NCBI RefSeq assembly: GCF_016806125.1
Contig: NZ_CP047166.1
Span: 3,348,001 to 3,412,000, forward strand
DNA: 64,000 nucleotides
Direction of reading: 5' to 3'
Source: Ponticoccus alexandrii
GTDB lineage: Bacteria > Pseudomonadota > Alphaproteobacteria > Rhodobacterales > Rhodobacteraceae
Positions 52,434-61,026 of the stretch are shown one piece after another. Both the position numbers and the translations under genes were made by a program. A model generated the notes under the pieces. It was not told the origin of the DNA, did no database searches, and saw nothing but the letters and a program-made list of their open reading frames with translations. Within the stretch, counting starts at the first letter, position 1, and each line of letters begins with the position of its first letter.

Positions 52434-53486
52434 TCAGGGATGGGCACCCCCGCAGGCCGGGCAATCGGCCCGCCGCTTCAGCGCGATCTTGCGGGTCTCG
52501 CCCCAGAGCGCGTCATAGATCAGCATCTCTGCACGCAGGCCCTGCCCGGCGCCGGTGATGCGCTTGATCGCCTCGACCGCCATCATCGTCCCCACGACGC
52601 CCGGCAAGGGCCCCAGCACCCCCGCCTCGGCGCAGGAGGGCGCCAGCCCCGCAGCGGGCGCCGTAGGGAAGATGCATTCGTAGCAGGGCCCGCCCGAGGC
52701 CGGATCGAACAGGCTGACCTGCCCCTCCCACTGGCTGAGCGCGCCCGAGATCAGCGGCTTGCCCGCCGCTACGGCGGCGCGGTTCACAAGGTAGCGGGTG
52801 TCGAAATTGTCGGTGCCGTCCAGCACCAGATCGTAGTCTGCCATCAGCGCGGCGGCGCTGTCCGGGTCCAGCCGCCGGTTGTAGGGGCGGACGGCGATAT
52901 AGGGGTTCAGCGCCTCCATGGCGGCCTGCGCGGAAAACACCTTGGCCATGCCGATGCGCTGGTCGGTATGGATCACCTGCCGTTGCAGGTTACCGCTGTC
53001 GACCACGTCGTCGTCGATCACGCCGATGGTGCCGACGCCGCCCGCCGCCAGGTACAGCAGCACCGGAGAGCCCAGCCCCCCCGCGCCCACCACCAGAACC
53101 TTCGCCTCTTTCAGCGCCTTCTGGCCCGGGCCACCCAGCTCGCGCAGCACGATGTGGCGGGCGTAGCGCTCCAGCTCACCCTCGCGGAACAGTCCGGGAC
53201 GCGGCGGCGGAGCCTCGGCGGCCGCCTTGCGCACCGCGCGCGCCTTCAGGCCGCGGACAAGGCGCGCATACCCCAGCGCCAGCGCGCCGAGGCCGCCGAG
53301 GATCAGCCAGGGCGCCGCGCTGCCGCCGGTCGCCGCGCGCAGGGGATGGCCCTCCGGCAGGGCCACCTGCGCGATCAGCACGGCGACGTAAAGGATCGCG
53401 ATCATGTAAAGCCGCGCCGCGCGAGGCGTCTTCATCACGTGGCCAAGCCCCCAGAGCCCCGCCGCCAGCGCCAGCACAAGCAGCAT
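52434..53486 (-). CDS. MoeB/ThiF-family adenylyltransferase with an N-terminal membrane domain
   Basis: A 350-residue protein. Residues 1-80 hold two or three hydrophobic segments. The rest is a ThiF/MoeB-type E1-like enzyme: RYARHIVLRELGGPGQ (108-122), nucleotide loop VVGAGGLGSPVLLYLA (132-147), DDDVVDSGNLQRQVIH, GTDNFDTRYLVN, PCYECIFP and a zinc pair CPACGG near the end. It adenylates the C-terminus of a ubiquitin-like sulphur carrier in molybdopterin or thiamin synthesis. The membrane anchor is unusual for the general family. The stop is 10 bases after an intergenic repeat; its start overlaps the dut stop. Confidence 0.88.
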   Translation of the reverse strand: MLLVLALAAGLWGLGHVMKTPRAARLYMIAILYVAVLIAQVALPEGHPLRAATGGSAAPWLILGGLGALALGYARLVRGLKARAVRKAAAEAPPPRPGLFREGELERYARHIVLRELGGPGQKALKEAKVLVVGAGGLGSPVLLYLAAGGVGTIGVIDDDVVDSGNLQRQVIHTDQRIGMAKVFSAQAAMEALNPYIAVRPYNRRLDPDSAAALMADYDLVLDGTDNFDTRYLVNRAAVAAGKPLISGALSQWEGQVSLFDPASGGPCYECIFPTAPAAGLAPSCAEAGVLGPLPGVVGTMMAVEAIKRITGAGQGLRAEMLIYDALWGETRKIALKRRADCPACGGAHP

Positions 53487-53944
53487 CAGCTGCGCCCCGT
53501 CGAGCCAAAGCCGCCCTCGCCACGCACCGTGTCCGGCAGGCTGTCCGCCTGCGTGAAGGTCGCGCGGACCACCGGCGCCACGATCATCTGCGCGATGCGG
53601 TCACCATGGGCGATGGTAAAGGGCTCTGTCCCGGCGTTCATCACGATCACCCCCAGCGCCCCGCGATAGTCGCTGTCGATGGTCCCGGGCGTATTCGGCA
53701 GGGTGATCCCGTGTTTCAGCGCAAGGCCAGAGCGCGGGCGGATCTGCACCTCGTAGCCCTCGGGGATCGCCAGCCGCAGCCCGGTCGGCACCAGCGCCCG
53801 CGCGCCGGGGGCCAGTGTCCGGGTGCCCCGATCCGGCAGGTTGGCGCACAGGTCGGCGCCCGCCGCGCCCTCTGTCGCATAGGCGGGCAGGCCCAGCGAC
53901 CGGTCCGCCTCTTCAAGCCATTGAAAGGTGATTGCGACGCTCAT
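53486..53944 (-). CDS. dut: Deoxyuridine 5'-triphosphate nucleotidohydrolase
   Basis: A 152-residue homotrimeric dUTPase that keeps uracil out of DNA and supplies dUMP to ThyA. The five motifs are visible: [40 protein letters not shown] and the C-terminal arm [11 protein letters not shown]. Its stop overlaps the start of the MoeB-like gene, and its start overlaps the end of a mini reading frame that begins at the coaBC stop, so it sits in a tightly coupled coaBC-dut-moeB-like unit. Confidence 0.96.
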   Translation of the reverse strand: MSVAITFQWLEEADRSLGLPAYATEGAAGADLCANLPDRGTRTLAPGARALVPTGLRLAIPEGYEVQIRPRSGLALKHGITLPNTPGTIDSDYRGALGVIVMNAGTEPFTIAHGDRIAQMIVAPVVRATFTQADSLPDTVRGEGGFGSTGRS

Positions 53945-54012
53945 GCCCGGCCCTCCCCGCCTCTGGGCGACGGCCCTGCGCCGCCGGTGTGGTTTGGATC
54001 GCAGGCGGTCAT
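53941..54012 (-). CDS. Possible 23-residue linking peptide between coaBC and dut
   Basis: ATG 54012 overlaps the coaBC stop and the frame ([20 protein letters not shown]...) ends in a TGA overlapping the dut start. Its only likely purpose is translational coupling across a 64-base gap; the peptide itself is Gly/Pro-rich and unlikely to be a functional protein. Confidence 0.25.
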   Translation of the reverse strand: MTACDPNHTGGAGPSPRGGEGRA

Positions 54013-55241
54013 GACGTGCCCCCGTCCCATGGGCCGGGTTTGCGGGCGGTGCCCAGTGCCCCGGCGATCCGCTCGGCCAGCCGGCGGGCCACCTCGGCCT
54101 TCGAGGCGCGGGGCCATGCTTCGGCCCCCTCGGCGGTGATCAGGGTCACCGCGTTTTCCGTCCCGCCCATGATGCCCGTCGATGGCGAGACATCGTTTGC
54201 AACGATCCAGTCACAGCCCTTGCGGGCGCGCTTGGCGGTGGCATTGGCCACCACATCGTCGGTTTCCGCGGCGAAGCCCACAACCAGCGGCGGGCGCCCC
54301 TCGGTCAGGCCCGACACCCCGGCAAGGATGTCCGGGTTCTCGGCGAAGTTCAGCACCGGCAGGGCACCGCTTTGCTTCTTGATCTTGCTGTCAGAGGCGC
54401 TGGCGACGCGCCAGTCCGCCACGGCGGCAGCAAAGATGCCCGCGTCCACCGGCAGGGCGGCCATGACCGCATCGCGCATCTCTTGCGCGGTCTCCACCTC
54501 GACGACCTGCGTGCCCTCAGGCCGCGCCGCGTCGGCGGGGCCGGTGACAAAGACCACCTCGGCCCCCAGCCGCAGCAGCTCCTGAGCGATGGCTGTGCCC
54601 TGCGCGCCGGAGGAGCGGTTGGCGATGTAGCGCACCGGGTCGATGGGTTCATGCGTGGGGCCAGAGGTCACAAGCACGCGGCGTCCCGTCAGCGGGCCAT
54701 CGCCCAGACGCGCCTCGATGGCGGCGACGATTTCCAGCGGTTCGGACATGCGGCCCGGGCCATGCTCACCGCAGGCCATGTCGCCCGCGTTCGGGCCGAC
54801 AACCGCCACGCCGTCGCCCTGAAGCACCGACAGGTTGCGCTGCGTGGCCGGATGATCCCACATGCGCACATTCATCGCGGGGGCGATCAGCACCGGCGTA
54901 TCGGTGGCCATCAGCAACGTAGAGGCCAGATCGTCCGCCCGGCCCGTCGCCATCTTGCCCATCAGGTCCGCCGTCGCCGGGGCCACCACCAGCAGGTCCG
55001 CGACGCGCGACAGCTGGATATGGCCCATCTCGGCCTCTTTGGTCAGGTCGAAGAGGGCACGGTGGACCTCTTCCCCGGCAAGCGCCGAAACGGACAGGGG
55101 TGTCACGAAGTGCTCTGCCGCGCCGGTCATGACCGGGGTCACCGCCGCGCCGCGTTCGCGCAGACGCCGGATCAGGTCAAGCGCCTTGTAGGCGGCGATA
55201 CCGCCGCCGATGATCAGCAAAATGCGTTTGCCCCGCAGCAT
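54009..55241 (-). CDS. coaBC: Bifunctional phosphopantothenoylcysteine decarboxylase/phosphopantothenate-cysteine ligase
   Basis: A 410-residue enzyme for two steps of coenzyme A synthesis. CoaC half (about 1-185): [36 protein letters not shown] with catalytic His, [13 protein letters not shown] and the substrate-clamp Cys in [14 protein letters not shown]. CoaB half (about 186-400): [32 protein letters not shown] with SKIKK and FAAETDDV. The lone ATG at 55241 fits the family. It is followed by dut, an association seen in several alphaproteobacteria. Confidence 0.96.
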   Translation of the reverse strand: MLRGKRILLIIGGGIAAYKALDLIRRLRERGAAVTPVMTGAAEHFVTPLSVSALAGEEVHRALFDLTKEAEMGHIQLSRVADLLVVAPATADLMGKMATGRADDLASTLLMATDTPVLIAPAMNVRMWDHPATQRNLSVLQGDGVAVVGPNAGDMACGEHGPGRMSEPLEIVAAIEARLGDGPLTGRRVLVTSGPTHEPIDPVRYIANRSSGAQGTAIAQELLRLGAEVVFVTGPADAARPEGTQVVEVETAQEMRDAVMAALPVDAGIFAAAVADWRVASASDSKIKKQSGALPVLNFAENPDILAGVSGLTEGRPPLVVGFAAETDDVVANATAKRARKGCDWIVANDVSPSTGIMGGTENAVTLITAEGAEAWPRASKAEVARRLAERIAGALGTARKPGPWDGGTS

Positions 55242-55370
55242 GGCGCGCCCTTTCTTCAGCCCGGGCCGGACCTTAGCCGCCTTGGCGGAAAGGGCAAGGG
55301 CAGCCCGCGACCACAGGCCAGCGCACCGCCTCGCGCAGCACGGGGGGCGCGGCCTGCAACCGCCTGCCCC

Positions 55371-55781
55371 TCAGCCGCCAACCTGCGGGGCATAGGTGCC
55401 GAAGCACCAGACGTTGCCCTCGAAATCGCGGCAGCGGAATTCTCGGCTGCCATAGTCCCGGTCGGTCAGCCCTTCGAGGATCTCGACGCCCGAAGCCTGA
55501 ACCCGCTTGAACAGGTCGTCGGGGTTCTCGACCGCAAGATACAGCGACTTGCCGCCGTTCGCATCCGGCCCCGGCGTGCCGACCTCTGCGCCATAGGCGT
55601 CGGCGCGGGCCTGCCCCAGCATCAGGATCGACCCGCCCAGCGCCAGTTCCGCATGGGCGACGGTCTCTCCCTCGCGGTGGGTGTTGACCTCGGCAAAGCC
55701 AACGACCTCGGTCAGCCATGTAAGCATTCGGTCAGGGTCACGGTAACGGAAGGTGGGATAAAGCTTCTGTCGCGGCGCCAT
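55371..55781 (-). CDS. VOC (glyoxalase/bleomycin-resistance) family protein
   Basis: A 136-residue single VOC domain: RQKLYPTFRYRDPDRMLTWLTEVVGFAEV, HAELALGGSILMLGQ, KSLYLAVENPDDLFKRVQASGVEIL and SREFRCRDFEGNVWCFGTYAP. One domain alone would dimerise. Similar PhnB-like proteins have no assigned substrate. ATG 55781 has AGGAGG six bases upstream, which decides it over the longer open frame to 55922. Confidence 0.88.
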   Translation of the reverse strand: MAPRQKLYPTFRYRDPDRMLTWLTEVVGFAEVNTHREGETVAHAELALGGSILMLGQARADAYGAEVGTPGPDANGGKSLYLAVENPDDLFKRVQASGVEILEGLTDRDYGSREFRCRDFEGNVWCFGTYAPQVGG

Positions 55782-55848
55782 CAGAGCCTCCTGTTCGTGC
55801 GGCATGCGCTGCGAACCGGCGCCCCTTCGGCTTTCGACCAGGCGCCGG

Positions 55849-56640
55849 TCACTTCTGGAAAGCGTCGCAAGGGTCGCCGCGATCCACCGCCGGTTCAGAG
55901 CGCACAAGATCGAAGATGCCATCCGGGATCGGGGCGCCTTCCTCGCCCTGTGCCACGGCGAAGACGGTCGCGCCGGTGCCCTCCAGCGTGGCGACGGCCA
56001 GAGCCCCCGCCCCCCAGTCCAGCCGGGCGTGGCCGTTGCCGGTGATCACCGCCACCGGGCCGCCGGTTTCCTCCAGCGCCCGTATCGCGGCCTCGGCCAG
56101 CAGGGTGTCGCGCACCCGCTGCACATCGACCATCTGGGGAAGCATCTCGGGCGGCAGCGCGCCGCAATGGGCCGCTTGCTGAAGCACAAAACGTTCTTCC
56201 GCCTCTTCCGGGGGCAGGTCGGTGGCCAGCAGCGCCGCAAGGTCCGCGTTGGCCACCTCGACCGAGGTGCGCCCCTCCTGCATGACCGCCCGGGCCCGCT
56301 CTCTCGGCAGTTCCGCACCGTAATGGACGGCTTCGGGCTCTGCGATGAAGATCGGGTGATACATGGCAAAGTCCGGCCAGCCGGTGCCGGACCATCCCAG
56401 CGCCTCGTCCAGCGCCGCCCGGTCGTCAAGGATCTCGGGCGTGATGGCCGAAACCTCTGCGCTGTCGAGCATCTCCCAGACTATGGCCTTGGGGTTCAGG
56501 GCATCGACCGCCTCTGCCTGCCATGCGTGATGGGCGGGGTTGTCGTGGACTTCCCCAAGGAAAACGATGTCCGCCCGAGGAAACTCCTTGGCCGGACAGG
56601 CCGTCGCCGCGACGGCGACAAGAAATGCAATGGCTCTCAT
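55849..56640 (-). CDS. ChaN-family haem-binding-like protein
   Basis: A 263-residue protein with a short N-terminal signal sequence (MRAIAFLVAVAATACPA). The ChaN signature is intact: ADIVFLGEVHDNPAHHAWQAEAV, IVWEMLDSAEV and, later, GPVAVITGNGHARLDWG. ChaN proteins bind haem or iron at the surface or in the periplasm. The Cys in TACPAK could be a lipidation site, but it lacks the usual Leu at -3. ATG overlaps the rpoH stop (ATGA at 56637-56640), so it is translated with the heat-shock sigma factor. Confidence 0.88.
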   Translation of the reverse strand: MRAIAFLVAVAATACPAKEFPRADIVFLGEVHDNPAHHAWQAEAVDALNPKAIVWEMLDSAEVSAITPEILDDRAALDEALGWSGTGWPDFAMYHPIFIAEPEAVHYGAELPRERARAVMQEGRTSVEVANADLAALLATDLPPEEAEERFVLQQAAHCGALPPEMLPQMVDVQRVRDTLLAEAAIRALEETGGPVAVITGNGHARLDWGAGALAVATLEGTGATVFAVAQGEEGAPIPDGIFDLVRSEPAVDRGDPCDAFQK

Positions 56641-57515
56641 GCGAGGAAGTTCTTGACCTCGCCGGACTGCGTTTCAAGCGACTTGCGCATCTTGGTAAAG
56701 GCCGCGGCCTCCAGCTGACGCACCCGCTCTTTCGACAGGCCGAGTTCGGTGCCAAGGCTTTCCAGCGTGCGGCTTTCCTCGCGCAGCTTGCGCTCGCGCA
56801 CGATGAACCGCTCCCGTTCGTTCAGCGCGCCCATGGCATGCACCAACCAGTCGCGCAGCTGCTCGTTGTCGTGACTGGTCTCGACGATCTGCGCGGCCTG
56901 CTCGGCGTCGTCTTCCAGCGTGTCGATCCACTCGCGGCCCTCGTCCTCGACCGACTGCGTGGCGTTCAGCGAGTAGTCAGAACCCGACAGGCGCCCTTCC
57001 ATCATCTCGACGTCGCGCAGCGGCACACCGATCTCGGTCGCGATCATGTGGCGCAACTGGTGCCCGTCGAGGGTCTCGCCCTGCGCGGCGGCCTCGCGTT
57101 CGATCTTGGCCTGCACGCGGCGCATGTTGAAAAACAGCGACTTCTGCGAAGAGGTGGAGCCGGTGCGCACCATCGACCAGTTGCGCATCACGTAGTCCTG
57201 GATAGAGGCCTTGATCCACCAGACCGCGTAGGTCGAAAAACGCACGCCACGATCCGGGTCGAACTTGTCGGCGGCTTTCATCAGGCCAAGGCCGGCCTCC
57301 TGGATCAAGTCGTTCATGGGGGCGCCGTAGCGCTTGAACTTCGCCGCCATCGAGATCGCGAGCCGCATGTAGGCATTGATCAGCCGGTGCAGGGCCTGCA
57401 CGTCGCGTTCATCGCGCCAGGCATAGGCCAGCTGCAATTCCGTCTCGGCGTCCAGAAGTTCTGCCTTCATGGCCCGGCGGGACAGTGTTTGATCGTTGAA
57501 GCCATCGAGTGCCAT
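56637..57515 (-). CDS. rpoH: RNA polymerase sigma factor RpoH (sigma-32)
   Basis: A 292-residue heat-shock-type sigma factor. Region 2 (ARDRGVRFSTYAVWWIKASIQDYVMRNW split over its helices), the RpoH box QKSLFFNMRR and region 4 (LSKERVRQLEAAAFTKMR) are present. The box with Ser after Lys is closer to the RpoHII form that alphaproteobacteria use in oxidative and singlet-oxygen stress than to RpoHI (QRKLFFNLR); this assignment is from memory. ATG 57515 fits the family start (MALDGFNDQ). ChaN is coupled downstream. Confidence 0.93.
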   Translation of the reverse strand: MALDGFNDQTLSRRAMKAELLDAETELQLAYAWRDERDVQALHRLINAYMRLAISMAAKFKRYGAPMNDLIQEAGLGLMKAADKFDPDRGVRFSTYAVWWIKASIQDYVMRNWSMVRTGSTSSQKSLFFNMRRVQAKIEREAAAQGETLDGHQLRHMIATEIGVPLRDVEMMEGRLSGSDYSLNATQSVEDEGREWIDTLEDDAEQAAQIVETSHDNEQLRDWLVHAMGALNERERFIVRERKLREESRTLESLGTELGLSKERVRQLEAAAFTKMRKSLETQSGEVKNFLA

Positions 57516-57686
57516 GCACTTCCCCCTGTACCCTAACCGCTTGTCAGCGGGTTTGATCGTACTACGCACGAAGCCGCCGGTTGGTTCACTTTGGATGGAA
57601 CTTTTTTGCGCGAAGGCCATTCATTCCGGTTTGTGATGCCCTCCGGAACCAAAGATCATTGGGAGTGGCGCAGAAAGTCAGGCTAA

Positions 57687-57704
57687 GAAAACACGCATGT
57701 TTTC
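57687..57704. promoter_or_regulatory. Inverted repeat before the GST-like gene
   Basis: GAAAAC (57687-57692) and GTTTTC (57699-57704) are exact inverses around six bases, immediately before the ribosome-binding site AGGAG and start of the GST-like gene. A possible operator or short 5' hairpin. Confidence 0.3.
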
Positions 57705-57716
57705 AGGAGCCTCACA

Positions 57717-58589
57717 ATGACCGACACGCTTTACATTGGCGATTACACCTATTCCAGCTGGTCCCTGCGCGGCTGGCTGCTGTTCCGGCGCTTCGGGTTG
57801 CGGGCGAAAACCGTCCTCGTGGACTTCACGGCCGGGTCCGTGGCCGAACAGGTGGCGGAGATCGCCCCCGCCCGCACCGTGCCCTGCGCGCGACTGTCGG
57901 ACGGCGCGCTGGTCTGGGACAGTCTCGCGCTGGCCGAGGAACTGGCAAGCCGCCATCCCGGTGCCGGTCTCTGGCCCGCCGATCCGGCCCTGCGCGCCAC
58001 CGCCCGCAGTCTCGCCGCCGAGATGCACGCCTCTTTCGGCGCGCTGCGGGGCGACTGCCCGATGAACCTGCGCGCGGCCTACACGGGTTTCCAGCCGTCA
58101 GAGGCGGTGCGCGCCGACCTCGCGCGGGTCGACGCGCTCTGGTCCTGGGCGCTGGAGCGGTCGGGCGGGCCGTGGCTGTGCGGAGACTACTCGGCGGCGG
58201 ATGCCTTCTATGCCCCGGTCGCCGCGCGGATCGCGGGCTACGGGCTGACGATCGGTCCGCAGGCGCAGGCCTATGTCGCGGCCCATCTGGCCGACCCGGC
58301 CTTCCGACGCTGGCGGGCCATGGGGCTGGTGCGCGGCGCGGACCTGCCATGGTACGCCAAGGACCTCGACCGCACCGACTGGCCCGGCCCCGCGCCGCTG
58401 GCGGCACAGCCGGTGGAGGCTGGCCCCGCCGTCAACGCCGCCTGCCCCTATTCCGGCGATCCGGTAACGCACTTCCTGTCCTTCGACGGATCGGTCTACG
58501 GCTTCTGCAATGCCTTTTGCCGCGACAAGACCGCCGCCGACCCCGAGGCATGGCCCGCCTTCATGGCGCTGGTGCAGGGCGCGCGTTAA
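57717..58589 (+). CDS. Glutathione S-transferase-like protein with a C-terminal Cys-rich (YHS/TRASH-like) domain
   Basis: A 290-residue protein. Residues 1-80 are a thioredoxin-like GST domain (YTYSSWSLRGWLLFRRFGL, with a Ser in the active-site region), and about 85-205 are the helical GST domain (YSAADAFYAPVAARIAGYG). The last 50 residues add CPYSGDPVTHFLSFDGSVYGFCNAFCRDK, where Cys243, Cys264 and Cys268 sit as in a metal-binding YHS/TRASH domain. The fusion suggests a redox or metal-handling role rather than simple detoxification. AGGAG precedes ATG 57717. Divergent from rpoH. Confidence 0.85.
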   Translation: MTDTLYIGDYTYSSWSLRGWLLFRRFGLRAKTVLVDFTAGSVAEQVAEIAPARTVPCARLSDGALVWDSLALAEELASRHPGAGLWPADPALRATARSLAAEMHASFGALRGDCPMNLRAAYTGFQPSEAVRADLARVDALWSWALERSGGPWLCGDYSAADAFYAPVAARIAGYGLTIGPQAQAYVAAHLADPAFRRWRAMGLVRGADLPWYAKDLDRTDWPGPAPLAAQPVEAGPAVNAACPYSGDPVTHFLSFDGSVYGFCNAFCRDKTAADPEAWPAFMALVQGAR

Positions 58590-58616
58590 CCATTATGTAA
58601 CCAAGGTGAAGGCAGG

Positions 58617-60161
58617 ATGGCGGGGCCGCAGCGGAGTCACCCAGCCATCACCGCCCTGACCCACACCGTCGCCTTCGAGGGCATAGAGGCCCGTCCGGTC
58701 GAGGTGCAATGCGCGGTCTCTGCCGGGATGCCGGGCTTTGCCATCGTGGGCCTGCCGGACAAGGCCGTGTCAGAGGCGAAAGAGCGGGTGCGCGCCGCGT
58801 TGGACGCCATGTCCATCGCGCTGCCGTCGAAACGGATCTCGGTGAACCTGTCGCCCGCCGACATGCCCAAGGAGGGCTCTCACTTCGACCTGCCCATCGC
58901 GCTGGCCCTGCTGGCGGCGCTAGAAATCCTGCCGCAGGATCTGGTGGCGCAGACCATGGCGCTGGGAGAGCTGTCGCTGGACGGGGGCCTTGTGGCCGTC
59001 GCAGGCGCCCTGCCCGCCGCCATGACGGCAGCCGAACACGACCGCGCCCTGATCTGCCCCCGCGCCTCTGCCCCCGAAGCGGCCTGGGTCGAGGCCTGCG
59101 CGGTGCTTGGCGCGGGCAGCCTTCTCGAGATCGTCCAGCACTTCGGCGGGCAGGCCCCCATCGCCCCGGCACAGGCCGGGGAAGTGACCAGCGAAACCGC
59201 CCTGCGCGACCTGCGCGACGTCAAGGGACAGGAGCGGGCGAAACGGGCGCTGGAAATCGCGGCCGCCGGGCGCCACCACATGATCCTGATCGGGCCGCCC
59301 GGCGCCGGCAAGTCGATGCTGGCGGCCCGCCTGCCCGGCATCCTGCCTCCGCTGACCGCGCGCGAGGCGCTGGAGACCTCGATGATCCACTCGGTCGCGG
59401 GCCTGCTGCGCGATGGCGGCGTCTCTCGGGTGCGCCCCTTCCAGGAGCCGCATCACACCGCCTCGCGCGCCGCCATCGTTGGCGGCGGCCGCAATGCCAA
59501 ACCCGGAGAGGCCAGCCTCGCCCACAATGGCGTGCTCTTCATGGACGAGTTTCCCGAATTCACCCGCGACGTGCTGGAAACCCTGCGCCAGCCGGTCGAG
59601 ACCGGCGAGGTCGTGGTGTCGCGGGCCAATGCCCATATCCGCTACCCCTGCCGCTTCCTGCTGGTGGCCGCCGCGAACCCCTGCAAATGCGGGCACCTCG
59701 CAGAGGCCGCCCGCGCCTGCTCCCGCGCGCCCATATGCGGCGAGGAGTACATGGGCCGCATCTCCGGCCCGCTGATGGATCGCTTCGACCTGCGGATCGA
59801 GGTGCCGCCGGTGGCCTTCACCGATCTCGACCTGCCCGCCACCGGGGACACATCGCAGGTCGTGGCGGCGCGCGTCGCCCGGGCGCGCGCGGTGCAGGCG
59901 GCGCGGTTCTCCGGCTGCGAGGGCCTGCGCACCAACGCCGATGCCGAGGGCCGCATGCTGGAGAAGGTCGCCGCGCCCGACGAAGACGGCCGCGCGCTTT
60001 TGCTGAAGGCTGCCGACCGCATGGCGCTGAGCGCGCGCGGCTATCACCGCATCCTGCGGGTCGCGCGCACCATCGCCGACCTCGACGGCGCCGACACGGT
60101 CGGGCGGGCGCATGTGGCCGAGGCGCTCAGCTACCGGCTTCTGGGCGCGAAAGAGACCTGA
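58617..60161 (+). CDS. comM: ComM/YifB-family AAA+ ATPase (Mg-chelatase-like)
   Basis: A 514-residue protein with an N-terminal ChlI-like domain (EARPVEVQCAVSAGMPGFAIVGLPDKAV), a central Mg-chelatase ATPase (Walker A GPPGAGKSM, Walker B VLFMDEFPEF) and a C-terminal helical domain. In Vibrio, ComM is a branch-migration helicase that promotes integration of foreign DNA during natural transformation. ATG 58617 has AAGGTGAAGG upstream. Its 3' end overlaps the convergent hydrolase gene by 35 bases. Confidence 0.94.
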   Translation: MAGPQRSHPAITALTHTVAFEGIEARPVEVQCAVSAGMPGFAIVGLPDKAVSEAKERVRAALDAMSIALPSKRISVNLSPADMPKEGSHFDLPIALALLAALEILPQDLVAQTMALGELSLDGGLVAVAGALPAAMTAAEHDRALICPRASAPEAAWVEACAVLGAGSLLEIVQHFGGQAPIAPAQAGEVTSETALRDLRDVKGQERAKRALEIAAAGRHHMILIGPPGAGKSMLAARLPGILPPLTAREALETSMIHSVAGLLRDGGVSRVRPFQEPHHTASRAAIVGGGRNAKPGEASLAHNGVLFMDEFPEFTRDVLETLRQPVETGEVVVSRANAHIRYPCRFLLVAAANPCKCGHLAEAARACSRAPICGEEYMGRISGPLMDRFDLRIEVPPVAFTDLDLPATGDTSQVVAARVARARAVQAARFSGCEGLRTNADAEGRMLEKVAAPDEDGRALLLKAADRMALSARGYHRILRVARTIADLDGADTVGRAHVAEALSYRLLGAKET

Positions 60162-61026
60162 GCCACTGCGCCAGCGCGTGCAGGGTGACGCGCCCTTCGG
60201 GCAGCATCCCGTGGAACAGCGGCCAGACATGCGGCAGGTCGCGCTCGACGGTCAGGCTCACGGCGGCGCCCTGCCCGCGCAGCCGCTCCGCCATGCGCAG
60301 GGTGTCATCGCGCAGGATCTCGGTCCCGCTGACGGTCAGCCAGACCGGCGGCGCCCCGCCGAAATCGGCGAAGAGCGGCGAGGCCCGCGGATCTTCGGGC
60401 GCCGTGGCGCCAAGGTAGAGCGCCGCGCAGTCCCGGGCGCGGGTGACCGGCAGCATGACATCGCGGGCGGCGTTCTCGGCGCAGCTGACGCCCGAGAGCG
60501 TCAGGTCGGTCCAGGGCGAAAAGGCGAACAGCCCCAGCGGTTTCGGCAGCCCGGCACGCAGGATGGCCGACAGCAGGCTCAGCGCAAGACCGCCCCCGGC
60601 GCTGTCGCCGCCAAGAATCACGCCGCCCGGATGATCGGCCACCGCGCGGTAGACGGCCAGCACGTCCGTCAGCGCAGCGGGACAGGTATGCTCTGGCGCC
60701 AGACGGTAGTCCGGCAGGCACAGCGGCAACCCCGCCTCGCGCGACAGCCGCGCCGCCATGGCGCGGTGCGTCACCGGCCCGCCCATGACGTAGGCACCCC
60801 CGTGCAGGTACAAAAGCAGCGGGCCGGGGCTGTCGGGATTGACCCAGAGCGCCGGACAGCCGCCGGTGCTGCGGCTGTCGAAGGTGGTGCCGAAAGGCGG
60901 ATGCAGCCAGAGCCGGGCCTTCATCTCGGTCAGGCGGCGCAAGGTCCGGATGTCCTGCGCCCGACCGAGGTGGCGCTTTTCGGTCAACGGCAGCCAGAAG
61001 TTCAGCAGCCGCGCCGGAAGGCTCAT
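60127..61026 (-). CDS. Alpha/beta hydrolase of the hormone-sensitive-lipase (HSL) type
   Basis: A 299-residue esterase-like protein. The oxyanion motif HGGAYVMGG and the nucleophile elbow [10 protein letters not shown] (GDSAG) identify the HSL/family IV group; the acid Asp and His are near [12 protein letters not shown] and [10 protein letters not shown]. It likely hydrolyses short-chain esters; substrate unknown. Its start overlaps the gshB stop (ATGA at 61023-61026), so it is the last gene of a gshB unit, and its stop lies inside the convergent comM gene. Confidence 0.93.
   Translation of the reverse strand: MSLPARLLNFWLPLTEKRHLGRAQDIRTLRRLTEMKARLWLHPPFGTTFDSRSTGGCPALWVNPDSPGPLLLYLHGGAYVMGGPVTHRAMAARLSREAGLPLCLPDYRLAPEHTCPAALTDVLAVYRAVADHPGGVILGGDSAGGGLALSLLSAILRAGLPKPLGLFAFSPWTDLTLSGVSCAENAARDVMLPVTRARDCAALYLGATAPEDPRASPLFADFGGAPPVWLTVSGTEILRDDTLRMAERLRGQGAAVSLTVERDLPHVWPLFHGMLPEGRVTLHALAQWLRSLSRPEAGS

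Noticed and set aside
50429-52558. A 709-codon plus-strand frame opposite the M3 peptidase
   Set aside because: The longest frame in the area, but it is antisense to a peptidase with an intact HEFGH site and is His/Arg/Gln-rich, as expected for a shadow.
57540-57716. An RpoE-type promoter (TGATC...TAAGA) before rpoH or the GST-like gene
   Set aside because: GATC and TAAGA strings occur but the spacing is wrong (about 25 bases), so no such promoter can be claimed.
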